The notes beneath the pieces are model-generated. The model saw only the letters and a program-made list of their open reading frames with translations. It was not told the origin of the DNA and did no database searches. Source: Desulfovibrio sp. Marseille-P6017 (GTDB lineage: Bacteria > Bacillota_A > Clostridia > Peptostreptococcales > Peptostreptococcaceae). From it: a DNA stretch of 64,000 bases. Position 1 is the first letter of the stretch. Every line of letters starts with the position of its first letter. The stretch lies in assembly GCA_900604495.1 (NCBI GenBank), contig UWOR01000015.1, positions 15,507 to 79,506 of the forward strand. The letters are read 5' to 3'. The position numbers and the translations under genes are program-made. Positions 7,758 through 17,076 of the stretch are shown one piece after another.

Positions 7758-8429
7758 TTATTTATCAAACAAATTCCATGGAAGTTCTTTTGGTGGCTCA
7801 CAAATAAACTCCATTTTTTCTTTTGTTGTAGGATGATCTATTTCTATTTTATAAGACCATAGTGCAATTTGTTGCCCAATTTTATTTACATTTTGACCAT
7901 ATCTTTGATCCCCAAATAAAGGATGTTTCCTACTTGCAAATTGAACTCTTATTTGATGTGGTCTTCCAGTTTTCAAATCTATTTGAACCAAACTAAAATT
8001 ATTTTTAACTTGTAAAGTCTCATAATTTAATTCAGCATTTTTAGAATCTTTATGATTCTTATTTACAACACTGACCATATTAGTTTTTTTATTTTTATAA
8101 AGATAATCTTTTAAAGTATCTTCTTTTTTATTCATAGCTCCATGTATAACAGCTCTATATGTTTTTTTAAAACTTTTGTTTCTAACTTGTTCTGATAATC
8201 TAGATGCTGCTTTTGAAGTTTTAGCAAATACCATTACTCCACCTACTGGTCTATCCAATCTATGTACTAATCCAATAAACACATTTCCTGGTTTATTATA
8301 TTTTTCCTTTACATAGTTTTTAAGAAGGTTAACCATATCCTTATCATTAGTGTCATCACCTTGTGATAGTATATTCACAGGCTTTTCTACAACTAATAGA
8401 TGGTTATCTTCATATATAACTTTTACCAT
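7758..8429 (-). CDS. RluA-family pseudouridine synthase (no S4 domain)
   Basis: It isomerises uridine to pseudouridine in rRNA or tRNA. The 223 residues hold the RluA core: ILSQGDD, the catalytic segment VHRLDRPVGGVMVFAKTSKA with its Asp, the KTYRAVIHG strand and the LKTGRPHQIRVQFASRKHPLFGDQRYG motif. There is no N-terminal S4 domain, as in RluA/TruC-like single-domain enzymes; the exact target base cannot be assigned. Its ATG shares the A of the TAA of the upstream methyltransferase gene (TAATG), so two RNA-modifying enzymes are translationally coupled. Confidence 0.9.
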   Translation of the reverse strand: MVKVIYEDNHLLVVEKPVNILSQGDDTNDKDMVNLLKNYVKEKYNKPGNVFIGLVHRLDRPVGGVMVFAKTSKAASRLSEQVRNKSFKKTYRAVIHGAMNKKEDTLKDYLYKNKKTNMVSVVNKNHKDSKNAELNYETLQVKNNFSLVQIDLKTGRPHQIRVQFASRKHPLFGDQRYGQNVNKIGQQIALWSYKIEIDHPTTKEKMEFICEPPKELPWNLFDK

Positions 8430-9301
8430 TACTTACTCTCCCATCTTCCAAATATACCACATGGAAGAACTTTTCCATCTCTTGATGTTGGTATTCCTAT
8501 TTCTCCACCATATATATTACCACCCTTAGCTTTTCTAGCTACTGTAGCATCTAGTATATGTTCTAATATTATTGGAGATAAACCTGTTGTATATGAGTTT
8601 ATCAAGAAGAATAAAGGATTATCTGATAATACCTTAGTACATAAATCTACTAATCCATATAATTTTTCTTCTATTTGCCATACTTCTCCCTTAGGTCCTC
8701 TTCCATAAGATGGAGGATCCATTATTATAGCATCGTATTTATTACCTCTTCTTATTTCTCTTTCCACAAATTTAACAACATCATCTACTATAAATCTTAC
8801 TTTTCTATCTCCAAGTCCTGATGTGTGTAAGTTTTCCTTCGCCCAAGTAACCATACCTTTAGATGCATCTACATGACAAACTTCAGCTCCTGCAGCTGCA
8901 CATGCAACTGTAGCTCCTCCTGTATATGCAAAAAGATTTAATACCTTTATAGGTCTTCCAGCATTTTTTATCTTTTCCATAGACCAATCCCAGTTAGCTG
9001 CTTGCTCTGGGAATAAACCTGTATGTTTGAATCCTGTTGGGCTTATATTAAATTTTAAATTTTTATAACTGATAGTCCACTTTTCAGGATATTTCTTTTT
9101 AGTTTCCCAGTGTCCTCCACCTCTTTCACTTCTGTGGTAATGACCGTGTGGATTTTTCCATAACCCACTTTCATTTCTAATCGGCCACATAACTTGAGGA
9201 TCTGGTCTTCTTAATACTATATTACCCCAACGCTCTAATTTCTCTCCGTTACCCATATCTATAAGTTCATAATCTTTCCATTTATCTGCTAATATTAACA
9301 T
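8429..9301 (-). CDS. RlmI-like class I SAM-dependent rRNA methyltransferase
   Basis: The 290-residue protein has a Rossmann SAM site (VLNLFAYTGGATVACAAAGA, then VCHVDASKGMVTWAKEN) and the catalytic-pocket motif DPPSYGRG, with the N-terminal region VLRRPDPQVMWP. It resembles the RlmI/YccW class of 23S rRNA cytosine-C5 methyltransferases but lacks an obvious N-terminal PUA domain. It is followed by the overlapping RluA-type gene. The ATG has a GGAGG site with proper spacing. Confidence 0.85.
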   Translation of the reverse strand: MLILADKWKDYELIDMGNGEKLERWGNIVLRRPDPQVMWPIRNESGLWKNPHGHYHRSERGGGHWETKKKYPEKWTISYKNLKFNISPTGFKHTGLFPEQAANWDWSMEKIKNAGRPIKVLNLFAYTGGATVACAAAGAEVCHVDASKGMVTWAKENLHTSGLGDRKVRFIVDDVVKFVEREIRRGNKYDAIIMDPPSYGRGPKGEVWQIEEKLYGLVDLCTKVLSDNPLFFLINSYTTGLSPIILEHILDATVARKAKGGNIYGGEIGIPTSRDGKVLPCGIFGRWESK

Positions 9302-9497
9302 TATATTCCTCCTGTCAAAAATTCTTTTTAATCTTCTGTATTATACCATATTTAGTTATATTTTCGCTCTTTTAAATAGTTTATATACTTTCATTTGCTT
9401 TCTTACAAACATTATTTTATTTATTTTATTATTAATAATTTAAATTTTCATCGCATATTATATTGTAATTGATAATCTAAATAAAGGGGGATTCTTT

Positions 9498-10226
9498 GTG
9501 TCTAATTCTCAACCCGCAAGTAATTGTCTGTATAATCTTATTTATACTGATTTCAATGAAGAGTTTTCTAGAGGCTCTACTTTTCACTACAATATTCAAT
9601 ATCCAGCTTTCTTTAATTTTAATACCGGATATTTCTTCGCAAATCCATCTATATTAAATAATATAAGTAATCTTATAAAAGAAGATGTTAATGATTTTAG
9701 AGATGGCCTTGCAAAAGAAGAACAGGATTATAACTCAACTGTAGCTGATAATAAACCTGAAGAAAAAAGAATTTATAGCGCATTTTCTAATTTTGCAGTT
9801 ACCTTTAATAAAAATCATTTGCTTAGTGTTATTATCAATGTATTAGGATTTTCCGGAAATAATTTACCTAGGTACGATACATTGTATAACTATAATTATG
9901 ATTTACTTACTGGAAATAAAATCGCTTTAAAAGATATATTTAATCCAGGTGTAGATTATATAAAAGTTATTACTGACTATGTAAATTATAAAATAAACCA
10001 GAATAAAGATTTATACTTTGAGAATGTTGAATTTTTTATTACTGATGATCAAGCTTTTTATCTTGAAAATGATGGGTTAGTAGTGTATTTTGATGCTGGT
10101 CAACTTGCAAAGGAAGAGTTTGGAACTTCTAAATTTAAATTAACATTTAGTAAATTTGCTCCATATATACATCCTAGATTCTATTGTGAAGGTACAAATC
10201 TCAAAAGAAGAATTTATAGGAGATAA
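9498..10226 (+). CDS. DUF3298/DUF4163-like protein (RsiV/PdaC-type domain), cytoplasmic form
   Basis: The 242-residue protein shows the DUF4163-DUF3298 arrangement of RsiV and PdaC homologues: an N-terminal beta domain (FHYNIQYPAFFNFNTGYFF...LNNISNLIKEDV), then FSNFAVTFNKNHLLSVIINVLGFSG, YDLLTGNKIALKDIFNPGVDY and the C-terminal NDGLVVYFDAGQLAKEEFG. No signal peptide or membrane helix is visible, unlike most relatives. The likely start is GTG after an AAAGGGGG site 7 bases upstream. A terminator follows. Confidence 0.7.
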   Translation: MSNSQPASNCLYNLIYTDFNEEFSRGSTFHYNIQYPAFFNFNTGYFFANPSILNNISNLIKEDVNDFRDGLAKEEQDYNSTVADNKPEEKRIYSAFSNFAVTFNKNHLLSVIINVLGFSGNNLPRYDTLYNYNYDLLTGNKIALKDIFNPGVDYIKVITDYVNYKINQNKDLYFENVEFFITDDQAFYLENDGLVVYFDAGQLAKEEFGTSKFKLTFSKFAPYIHPRFYCEGTNLKRRIYRR

Positions 10227-10251
10227 AAATTTAGTCTATTTATATAAGTTA

Positions 10252-10308
10252 ACCTAAAGACTGTAAGCTATAAAATAATTAATAGCTTATAGTCTTTAGG
10301 TATATTTT
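10252..10308 (+). terminator. terminator after the DUF3298-like gene
   Basis: A long stem with arms ACCTAAAGACT and AGTCTTTAGGT, extended by internal pairing AAGCTAT/ATAGCTT, and a T6 tail on the plus strand. Confidence 0.85.
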
Positions 10309-10357
10309 TTCTATTTATGTCCATAATTTAGATAAATATATTCTAGGGGGTATAAAT

Positions 10358-10543
10358 ATGATTGAATTAAATAGACAAAGTATAGTTGAAGGAATACTTG
10401 AATTACAAAGAGAAGAAGAATTTAAATTAAAAAGTGCTTTAAAATCAATAAAGCTTATATTAGACGAAGATGGAATTTCAGATTTTGATAAATTAAAATA
10501 TATAAATTCTCAACTTAGAGATATAATAATGCTTAATATATAA
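10358..10543 (+). CDS. small acidic helical protein, unknown
   Basis: The 61-residue protein (MIELNRQSIVEGILELQREE...SDFDKLKYINSQLRDIIMLNI) is predicted to be helical with heptad-like leucine spacing. It has a strong TAGGGGG site 8 bases before the ATG and its own terminator. No family is recognised. Confidence 0.6.
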   Translation: MIELNRQSIVEGILELQREEEFKLKSALKSIKLILDEDGISDFDKLKYINSQLRDIIMLNI

Positions 10544-10575
10544 AATGGCTACCTCATACTTAAGGTAGCTATTTT
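10542..10575. terminator. bidirectional terminator, small ORF / carB
   Basis: Stem AAAATGGCTACC against GGTAGCTATTTT, with one G-T pair, between the small plus-strand gene and the convergent carB end. Confidence 0.75.
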
Positions 10576-10588
10576 ATATATCTAATAT

Positions 10589-13500
10589 TTACTTTGCTAT
10601 ATCATAAACTTCTAATCTAGATTTGTTTATTTGCTTTTTCTTAACACCCACTAAAGCTTTTAATGTATCTAAAGATGTCATTACTTCAGTTGAGAACTCA
10701 GTTGCAGTTCTTCTTATTTTAAATCCATCTCTAGTTGAGTCATTACCTTTTGTAGGAGTATTTATCACTATATCAACTTGTTTATTTCTTATTGCATCTA
10801 ATATATTTGGTCTAGATTCCTCTACTCTATTGACTACAGTAGCTTCTATTCCATTTTCTTCTAAACTCTTAGCTGTTCCTGATGTAGCCACAAATGTATA
10901 TCCTAGTTCTTTCATATCTTTTGCTATTTCCATAAATTCAGCTTTATCATAATTATTTATAGTAGCAAGCACAACTCCTCTTTCATCAGACATTTGCTTT
11001 CCTGCACCTATAAATCCTTTATATAGCGCTTCTTCTAAAGTTTCCCCTACACCTAAAACTTCTCCTGTAGATTTCATTTCAGGCCCTAAACTTACGTCAA
11101 CTCTAGATAACTTAGACATAGAGAATACTGGAACTTTAACTGATATTAACTTAGGCTCTTTATATACTCCTGTTCCATATCCTAAATCTTTTAACTTAGC
11201 TCCTAACATACATTGAGTTGCTAAATCAACAATTGGCACTTTACTTACCTTACTTATATATGGAACTGTTCTACTTGCTCTTGGGTTAACCTCTATTATA
11301 TATAATTCCCCTTGGAATTCTATAAATTGTATGTTAACCATTCCAAGTACGTTAAGCTCTAATGCTATTTTCTTAGTATAGTCTAATATTTTAGCTTTTA
11401 TTTCATCAGATACATTTTGGCTAGGATACATAGTTATACTATCTCCAGAGTGAACACCAGCTCTTTCTAAGTGCTCCATTATACCTGGTATTAATATTTC
11501 TTCTCCATCACAAATTGCATCTACTTCTATTTCTCTACCAGTTAAATACTTATCTATAAGTACTGGGTTTTTCTTATCTCTTTCAAATGCACTTTGTAAG
11601 TATGCTTCTAACTTATGCTCTTCATAAGTTATTTCCATACCTTGACCTCCAAGTACATAAGATGGTCTAACAAGTACAGGGTATCCTAATTTACTAGCTT
11701 CCTCTATACCTTCTTTAACTGACCATACAGCCTTCCCTTTCGGTCTATTTATATTTAATTTTTCTAATAATTCATCAAACTTTTCTCTATCCTCAGCTGC
11801 ATCTATATCTGCAAAATTTGTACCTAGTATTGGTATTCTCTTTTCATCTAAGAATTTAGCTAACTTTATAGCTGTTTGACCACCAAATTGCAATATTACT
11901 CCATCTGGTTGTTCTTTTTCTATTATGTTTAATACTTCTTCCTCTGTTAATGGTTCGAAGTATAATTTATCAGATGTATCGAAGTCTGTACTTACTGTTT
12001 CTGGGTTGTTGTTAACTATTATAGTTTCTATTCCCATCTTTCTAAGTGCTTTAACACAGTGAACTGAACAGTAGTCAAACTCTATACCTTGACCTATTCT
12101 TATAGGACCAGAGCCTAAAACTACAACTTTTTTCTTGTCATTTACTACAACTTCATCATATTGCTCATAAGTTGAATAGTAGTATGGAGATAATGCATCA
12201 AACTCCCCACCACAAGTATCAACCATCTTATATGCAGGCTTTATGCTATATAAAGTTCTTAATTCATAAACTTTCTCTGGACTTATTTTCATTAAGTCAG
12301 ATATCCCCTTATCTGAGAATCCTTTTTTCTTTAATTCAAGAAGATACTCTTTAGTTAAGTCCTCTATCTTCATTCCTTTTAACTTTTCTTCTTGCTCTAC
12401 TATCCATTTGAATCTATTTATAAACCACTTATCTACACCAGTGATTTGTTCTATCATATCTATTTTGTAGCCTCTTCTTATCATTTCAGCTAAGTCGAAT
12501 AGTCTTTCATCATCTGGTACTACTATACTAGCCTTTAATTCTTCTAAGCTCTTTTCTTCAGAAGGAGCATGAACTAATGAGTATTTTCCTATTTCTAGAG
12601 ATCTTATACCTTTAAGCATAGCTGCTTCAAAGTTACTTCCTATACTCATTATTTCACCTGTTGCCATCATCTTTGTTCCTAACTTTCTGTTAGCTTGCTT
12701 AAACTTATCAAATGGCCACTTTGGTATCTTAACTACTACGTAATCAAGAGTTGGTTCAAAACATGCGTAAGTTTTCTTTGTTACTGCATTTTCTATTTCA
12801 TCTAATGTATATCCTAAAGCTATTTTTGCTGCAACTTTAGCTATTGGATATCCTGTAGCTTTCGATGCAAGAGCTGAAGATCTTGAAACTCTAGGATTTA
12901 TTTCTATTATTGCATACTCTAAACTATGAGGATTTAGCGCTATTTGAACGTTACATCCTCCTTTAACTTCTATTGCATTTATTATATCTATAGATGCTTT
13001 TCTAAGCATTTGATATTCTTTATCGCTTAAAGTCTGGCTAGGTGCAACAACTATACTATCTCCTGTATGCACTCCAACAGGGTCTATATTTTCCATGTTA
13101 CATACTGTTATACAGTTTCCATTACCATCTCTTATTACTTCGTATTCTATTTCTTTCCAACCCTTTATACTTTTCTCAAGTAGTACTTGTTTAACTGGAC
13201 TTAATTGTAAACCTTGAGTAAGTATTTCTGTTAATTCTTCAACGGTTTCAGCTATACCTCCACCAGTTCCACCTAATGTGTATGCAGGTCTTACAACTAC
13301 TGGATATCCTATTTTATTTGCAAATTCTAATCCACTTTCTAAATCAGTTACTATATCACTTACTACTACTGGTTGATTTATTTGTCTCATTACTTCTCTG
13401 AATGTATCTCTATCTTCACCTTTTTTTATAGATTCAACAGATGTTCCTATTATTTCAACATTATACTTTTCAAGTATACCTGCTTCATGTAATTCAACAG

Positions 13501-13795
13501 CTAAATTAAGAGCAGTTTGACCACCCATTCCTGCTAATAAACTATCCGGTCTTTCTTTTTCTATTATTTTTTCTATAAATTCTATTGTTAATGGCTCTAT
13601 GTATATATTATCTGCAATCTCTTGATCCGTCATTATCGTTGCAGGGTTACTATTTATTAATATAACTTCTACTCCCTCTTCTTTTAAAGCCTGACACGCT
13701 TGAGTTCCTGAGTAGTCAAATTCAGCCGCTTGACCTATTATTATTGGCCCTGATCCCAGTACTAATGTCTTTTTTATACTCTCTATTTTAGGCAT
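10589..13795 (-). CDS. carB: carbamoyl-phosphate synthase large subunit
   Basis: CarB makes carbamoyl phosphate from bicarbonate, ammonia passed from CarA, and two ATP, for pyrimidine and arginine synthesis. The 1068 residues are full length: two duplicated ATP-grasp halves ([20 protein letters not shown] near residue 11; [20 protein letters not shown] near 560), GGTGGG and GGQGME loops, and the C-terminal MGS-like allosteric domain ([20 protein letters not shown]). It is the last gene of pyrF-carA-carB, 38 bases after carA. Confidence 0.98.
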   Translation of the reverse strand: MPKIESIKKTLVLGSGPIIIGQAAEFDYSGTQACQALKEEGVEVILINSNPATIMTDQEIADNIYIEPLTIEFIEKIIEKERPDSLLAGMGGQTALNLAVELHEAGILEKYNVEIIGTSVESIKKGEDRDTFREVMRQINQPVVVSDIVTDLESGLEFANKIGYPVVVRPAYTLGGTGGGIAETVEELTEILTQGLQLSPVKQVLLEKSIKGWKEIEYEVIRDGNGNCITVCNMENIDPVGVHTGDSIVVAPSQTLSDKEYQMLRKASIDIINAIEVKGGCNVQIALNPHSLEYAIIEINPRVSRSSALASKATGYPIAKVAAKIALGYTLDEIENAVTKKTYACFEPTLDYVVVKIPKWPFDKFKQANRKLGTKMMATGEIMSIGSNFEAAMLKGIRSLEIGKYSLVHAPSEEKSLEELKASIVVPDDERLFDLAEMIRRGYKIDMIEQITGVDKWFINRFKWIVEQEEKLKGMKIEDLTKEYLLELKKKGFSDKGISDLMKISPEKVYELRTLYSIKPAYKMVDTCGGEFDALSPYYYSTYEQYDEVVVNDKKKVVVLGSGPIRIGQGIEFDYCSVHCVKALRKMGIETIIVNNNPETVSTDFDTSDKLYFEPLTEEEVLNIIEKEQPDGVILQFGGQTAIKLAKFLDEKRIPILGTNFADIDAAEDREKFDELLEKLNINRPKGKAVWSVKEGIEEASKLGYPVLVRPSYVLGGQGMEITYEEHKLEAYLQSAFERDKKNPVLIDKYLTGREIEVDAICDGEEILIPGIMEHLERAGVHSGDSITMYPSQNVSDEIKAKILDYTKKIALELNVLGMVNIQFIEFQGELYIIEVNPRASRTVPYISKVSKVPIVDLATQCMLGAKLKDLGYGTGVYKEPKLISVKVPVFSMSKLSRVDVSLGPEMKSTGEVLGVGETLEEALYKGFIGAGKQMSDERGVVLATINNYDKAEFMEIAKDMKELGYTFVATSGTAKSLEENGIEATVVNRVEESRPNILDAIRNKQVDIVINTPTKGNDSTRDGFKIRRTATEFSTEVMTSLDTLKALVGVKKKQINKSRLEVYDIAK

Positions 13796-13833
13796 AATCT
13801 TAATCTCCTTAATCTCTTAAATATTTATAACAA

Positions 13834-14880
13834 CTATACTAATTCTAAGAATTTATCAAATACATAATCACTATCTTTTGGTCCAGGACAAGCTTCTGGA
13901 TGATATTGTACGCTGTATATTGGTAATTCTTTATGTCTCATACCTTCCACTGTATTATCATTTAAGTTTATATGAGTAACTTCCATATTTTCTGGCATCT
14001 CACATACATAGTACCCATGATTTTGAGATGTTATAAATACTTTCCCTTCTTCTAAATCTTTAACTGGATGGTTCCCACCTCTATGTCCGAATTTAAGTTT
14101 TCCTGTTTTTCCACCTAATGTTAAAGCTAAAAGTTGGTGTCCTAAGCAGATTCCTACTATTGGCTTTTTACCTACTAATTCTTTTATATTTTCTATTACT
14201 TCTTCTAAATCTTCTGGATCTCCAGGCCCATTTGATAAGAATATTAAATCTGGGTTTATAGATAATACTTCTTCTGGCTTAGTTAATGCAGGGAATACTG
14301 TTACATCACAACCACGAGATGCAAATGATCTTAGTATATTTTGCTTAACACCAAAATCCATAACTGCTACTTTAGGTCCATTTCCTTCTATACGTTCTAT
14401 TTCTTTTCTTGTTACTGTCTTTACTGCCTGTGTATTTGAGAAACTTTCTAACTTAGCCTTAACATCTTCTAATGAAGTATTTTCTAAAGTTATTATTCCT
14501 CTCATTGTACCGTTATTTCTTAATATCTTTGTTAAAGCTCTCGTATCTATCCCCTCTAAACCGATTACTTTATTTTGCTTTAAGTATGTATCTATATCCA
14601 TTTCGCATCTAAAGTTATTAGGAGTGTCACTCTTTTCTCTTACTATAAATCCTTTTACATGAACACCTTTCGACTCAACATCTTCTAAATTTATTCCATA
14701 GTTTCCTATAAGAGGATATGTCATTGTAACTATTTGACCATAGTATGATGGGTCAGTTAAAACTTCACCATAACCTGTCATTGATGTATTGAATACTACT
14801 TCCCCTACGCTATCCTTTAAATATCCAAAGGCTTTTCCCTCAAATATCGTTCCGTCTTCTAATATTAATTTACCCTTCAT
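13834..14880 (-). CDS. carA: carbamoyl-phosphate synthase small (glutaminase) subunit
   Basis: CarA hydrolyses glutamine and channels ammonia to CarB. The 348-residue protein has the N-terminal CPSase small domain (EDGTIFEGKAFGY, VVFNTSMTGYGEVLTDPSY) and a class I glutamine amidotransferase domain with the catalytic Cys in VGICLGHQLLAL and His-Glu in VQYHPEACPGP. It sits 13 bases after pyrF and 38 bases before carB. Confidence 0.98.
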   Translation of the reverse strand: MKGKLILEDGTIFEGKAFGYLKDSVGEVVFNTSMTGYGEVLTDPSYYGQIVTMTYPLIGNYGINLEDVESKGVHVKGFIVREKSDTPNNFRCEMDIDTYLKQNKVIGLEGIDTRALTKILRNNGTMRGIITLENTSLEDVKAKLESFSNTQAVKTVTRKEIERIEGNGPKVAVMDFGVKQNILRSFASRGCDVTVFPALTKPEEVLSINPDLIFLSNGPGDPEDLEEVIENIKELVGKKPIVGICLGHQLLALTLGGKTGKLKFGHRGGNHPVKDLEEGKVFITSQNHGYYVCEMPENMEVTHINLNDNTVEGMRHKELPIYSVQYHPEACPGPKDSDYVFDKFLELV

Positions 14881-14892
14881 TTAACCTACCCC

Positions 14893-15609
14893 CTAAGCAT
14901 TTTCTATTTCATTTACTATTTTTTCAGCTGCTTTTCTTGGATTTTCTGCTTTAGTTATAGGTCTTCCGACAACTAAGTAGTGAGCTCCTCTGTTTATTGC
15001 ATCAGCTGGAGTAACAACTCTCTTTTGATCTCCTACTTCTGACGATGCAGGTCTTATTCCTGGACAAACTGTCACGAAATCTTTACCACAAGCCTCTACT
15101 ATCTTATCAACTTCTTGAGCTGAGCAAACTATTCCATCTATTCCTGCTTCCTTAGCTAACTTAGCTCTCTTTATAGCTAATTCTTCTGTATTCATGTTAC
15201 ATCCTATATCTTGTAAATCTTGATTGCTTAAAGATGTTAAAACTGTAACTCCAACTATTATTGGCTTTTCTATATTTAATTTTTCTGCTTCTTCTTTTGC
15301 AGCTAAAGCACACTGTCTCATACCTTCCATATCAGATACATGTATTGTCATTAACCATACCTTATCTCTTACTGCTGCTCTTACTGCACTTTGCATCGTA
15401 TTTGGTATATCGTGAAACTTAAGATCTAAGAATACTTTTTTTCCTTTTTCATTTAAGTAATCTACTGTTTTTCCTCTTGTTGCTACATATTGCTCTAAAC
15501 CAACTTTAAATATATCTACACTATCTTCTAACTTATCTATTAACTCTCTAGCTTTATCAAATTCATTAGTGTCAATTGCAACTATTAATTTTTCTTTACC
15601 ATTTCTCAT
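14893..15609 (-). CDS. pyrF: orotidine-5'-phosphate decarboxylase
   Basis: PyrF decarboxylates OMP to UMP, the last step of de novo UMP synthesis. The 238-residue protein belongs to the shorter type 1 group: VAIDTNEFDKARELI, the catalytic DLKFHDIPNT, HVSDMEGM, VTVLTSLS, VCSAQEVDKI, VCPGIRPASSEVGDQKRVVTP and VVGRPITKAENPR. It is the first gene of pyrF-carA-carB and lies behind a 350-bp PyrR-type leader. Confidence 0.97.
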   Translation of the reverse strand: MRNGKEKLIVAIDTNEFDKARELIDKLEDSVDIFKVGLEQYVATRGKTVDYLNEKGKKVFLDLKFHDIPNTMQSAVRAAVRDKVWLMTIHVSDMEGMRQCALAAKEEAEKLNIEKPIIVGVTVLTSLSNQDLQDIGCNMNTEELAIKRAKLAKEAGIDGIVCSAQEVDKIVEACGKDFVTVCPGIRPASSEVGDQKRVVTPADAINRGAHYLVVGRPITKAENPRKAAEKIVNEIENA

Positions 15610-15643
15610 ATGCCTTCTCCTTTTTAATAAAGCCTTTATCTAA

Positions 15644-15681
15644 TAAAAAAGTCCTTATACCTATAAAGAGGTATAAGGACT
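15644..15681 (-). terminator. PyrR attenuator terminator proximal to pyrF
   Basis: On the minus strand AGTCCTTATACC pairs with GGTATAAGGACT around a short loop and is followed by T6, 35 bases upstream of pyrF. It lies downstream of the PyrR box at 15732-15745, the classical order of anti-antiterminator followed by terminator. Confidence 0.85.
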
Positions 15682-15731
15682 CTATCTAAACTTAATTTTA
15701 AATCCATAATTAGTTTTTAGATATCTTTCTC

Positions 15732-15745
15732 AGCCTCTCTGGACT
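15732..15745 (-). promoter_or_regulatory. PyrR-binding box 3 (pyrF-proximal)
   Basis: The minus strand reads AGTCCAGAGAGGCT, an exact match to the PyrR RNA-binding loop consensus (ARUCCNGNGAGGYU) known from Bacillus pyr leaders. UMP-bound PyrR would stabilise the anti-antiterminator and let the following terminator form. Confidence 0.9.
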
Positions 15746-15780
15746 ATTTTAAAAGACTTTATTCATTTTTTATTTTTATA

Positions 15781-15811
15781 AAAAAAACCTTTATCATCCA
15801 GATAAAGGGTT
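15781..15811 (-). terminator. second PyrR attenuator terminator in pyrF leader
   Basis: ACCCTTTATC pairs with GATAAAGGT around TGGAT and is followed by seven or more T on the minus strand. It lies just downstream of the PyrR box at 15847-15860. Confidence 0.85.
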
Positions 15812-15846
15812 ATAATGTAATCAAGTTTATATTATATAACCTTCTT

Positions 15847-15860
15847 AGACTCTCTGGACT
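15847..15860 (-). promoter_or_regulatory. PyrR-binding box 2
   Basis: The minus strand reads AGTCCAGAGAGTCT, one base from the PyrR consensus (GGY position), in the middle of the pyrF leader. Confidence 0.82.
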
Positions 15861-15907
15861 AAATTTAAGGTGTATTTTATTTTTATTTAACTAATATAAT
15901 GCTTAAA

Positions 15908-15921
15908 ACTCTCTCTGGAGT
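15908..15921 (-). promoter_or_regulatory. PyrR-binding box 1 (distal, divergent)
   Basis: The minus strand reads ACTCCAGAGAGAGT within short complementary arms GCTT and AAGC. It keeps the UCCAGAGAG core, but no terminator is visible between it and box 2. It may be a decaying unit or a second binding site feeding the same terminator. Confidence 0.65.
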
Positions 15922-15990
15922 AAATTAAAGCTTTATCTATTTTTCTTAAAACAATTATTACATTAAATTTAAAGTATGTCAACAGTTCTT

Positions 15991-16800
15991 TTATTCAATA
16001 GATTTATTTTCAATTATACTACAAATATAATTTTTGCCTCTTTTTTTCTTTAAATTTATTTTTTCAAACTTTACATCTATATTAAACCTTTCACATGCTA
16101 GATAAAAGTGTTTTAATGCTATACCCATACTTATTTTTGATTCGTTTACTATACCTTTTTTAGGCTTCTCTTCATATACATCAAATCCATAATCTTTAGC
16201 GTAAAATACCCATGGCTGGCTATTTTTAATAGAAGGAGCGAATCTAACTGCTTTAAGAACTTTAATCCACTTTTTATCAATTTTTTTACAAATCTTTTTT
16301 AATCTTTTTCTGTCTGGTTCTGAATTCATAGATTTAAAAAGCTTTTCTTCTTTTTCTGCATATCCAAATGCAATTATAACATATGGTCTCTCTAACTTCT
16401 GTTCATAATCTTCATCTTCAATATCTATGTCTTCAAAATTAATAAACTCTAGTACGTCCTCTCTCTTTAAATTAGATTGTATCCAGCATGTAGCTATTCC
16501 TAGAGATGTTAACCCTAACACAATCTCTTCTACTGCAAAACCGATATTTTCTAAATAATCTTCACCTTTATTAGATGTTATTACTATGTAATGAGGAGCT
16601 TTTATATCACATGATTTTCCCATTAAAAATTGAATTAAATGCCCTCTATCTATTACATGTGCTTTTATATTTGATTCTTCATTTAGATAAGTTATATTGC
16701 TACATAGACACTTAACTTCTTCCATTAATGATGATTTTATACTTTTATTTGAATAATTTTTTATAGATTTTCTATAAAAAATAGCATCATATAACTCCAT
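15991..16800 (-). CDS. nitroreductase-family protein
   Basis: The 269-residue protein has the FMN-binding nitroreductase layout: IFYRKSIKNYSNKSI at the start, DIGFAVEEIVLGLTSLGIATCWI-like segment (NIGFAVEEIVLGLTSLGIATC) and a second half with VRFAPSIKNSQPWVFYAKD and ISMGIALKHFYLACERF. It looks like the duplicated clostridial nitroreductase group that reduces flavin-linked substrates with NAD(P)H; the substrate is unknown. It stands alone, reads the same way as pyrF and ends close to the pyr leader promoter. Confidence 0.8.
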   Translation of the reverse strand: MELYDAIFYRKSIKNYSNKSIKSSLMEEVKCLCSNITYLNEESNIKAHVIDRGHLIQFLMGKSCDIKAPHYIVITSNKGEDYLENIGFAVEEIVLGLTSLGIATCWIQSNLKREDVLEFINFEDIDIEDEDYEQKLERPYVIIAFGYAEKEEKLFKSMNSEPDRKRLKKICKKIDKKWIKVLKAVRFAPSIKNSQPWVFYAKDYGFDVYEEKPKKGIVNESKISMGIALKHFYLACERFNIDVKFEKINLKKKRGKNYICSIIENKSIE

Positions 16801-17076
16801 CTATTTCCTCCTAACTTAACAATTTATTTTAAATTGCCTTACTTCATCGATTTATCTCCATTACTCTATTATAAATTCTTTTAAATATTTTTGTACATAT
16901 ATTTAATATAAAATCTATATTAATTTATATTATTTTTACCTATAAATATACACATTACTTATTATTATATAAATCAATTTAAAATAAGTATTTTTCTCTT
17001 AGTTATTCCCTAAAATATAAGTATGATATAATAAAATATATATAAATTTTACTTAACTTAACATTGGAGGTATTAT

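Noticed and set aside
10623..12354. Plus-strand frames opposite carB
   Set aside because: They follow the codon pattern of carB on the other strand, have no ribosome sites and resemble no protein.
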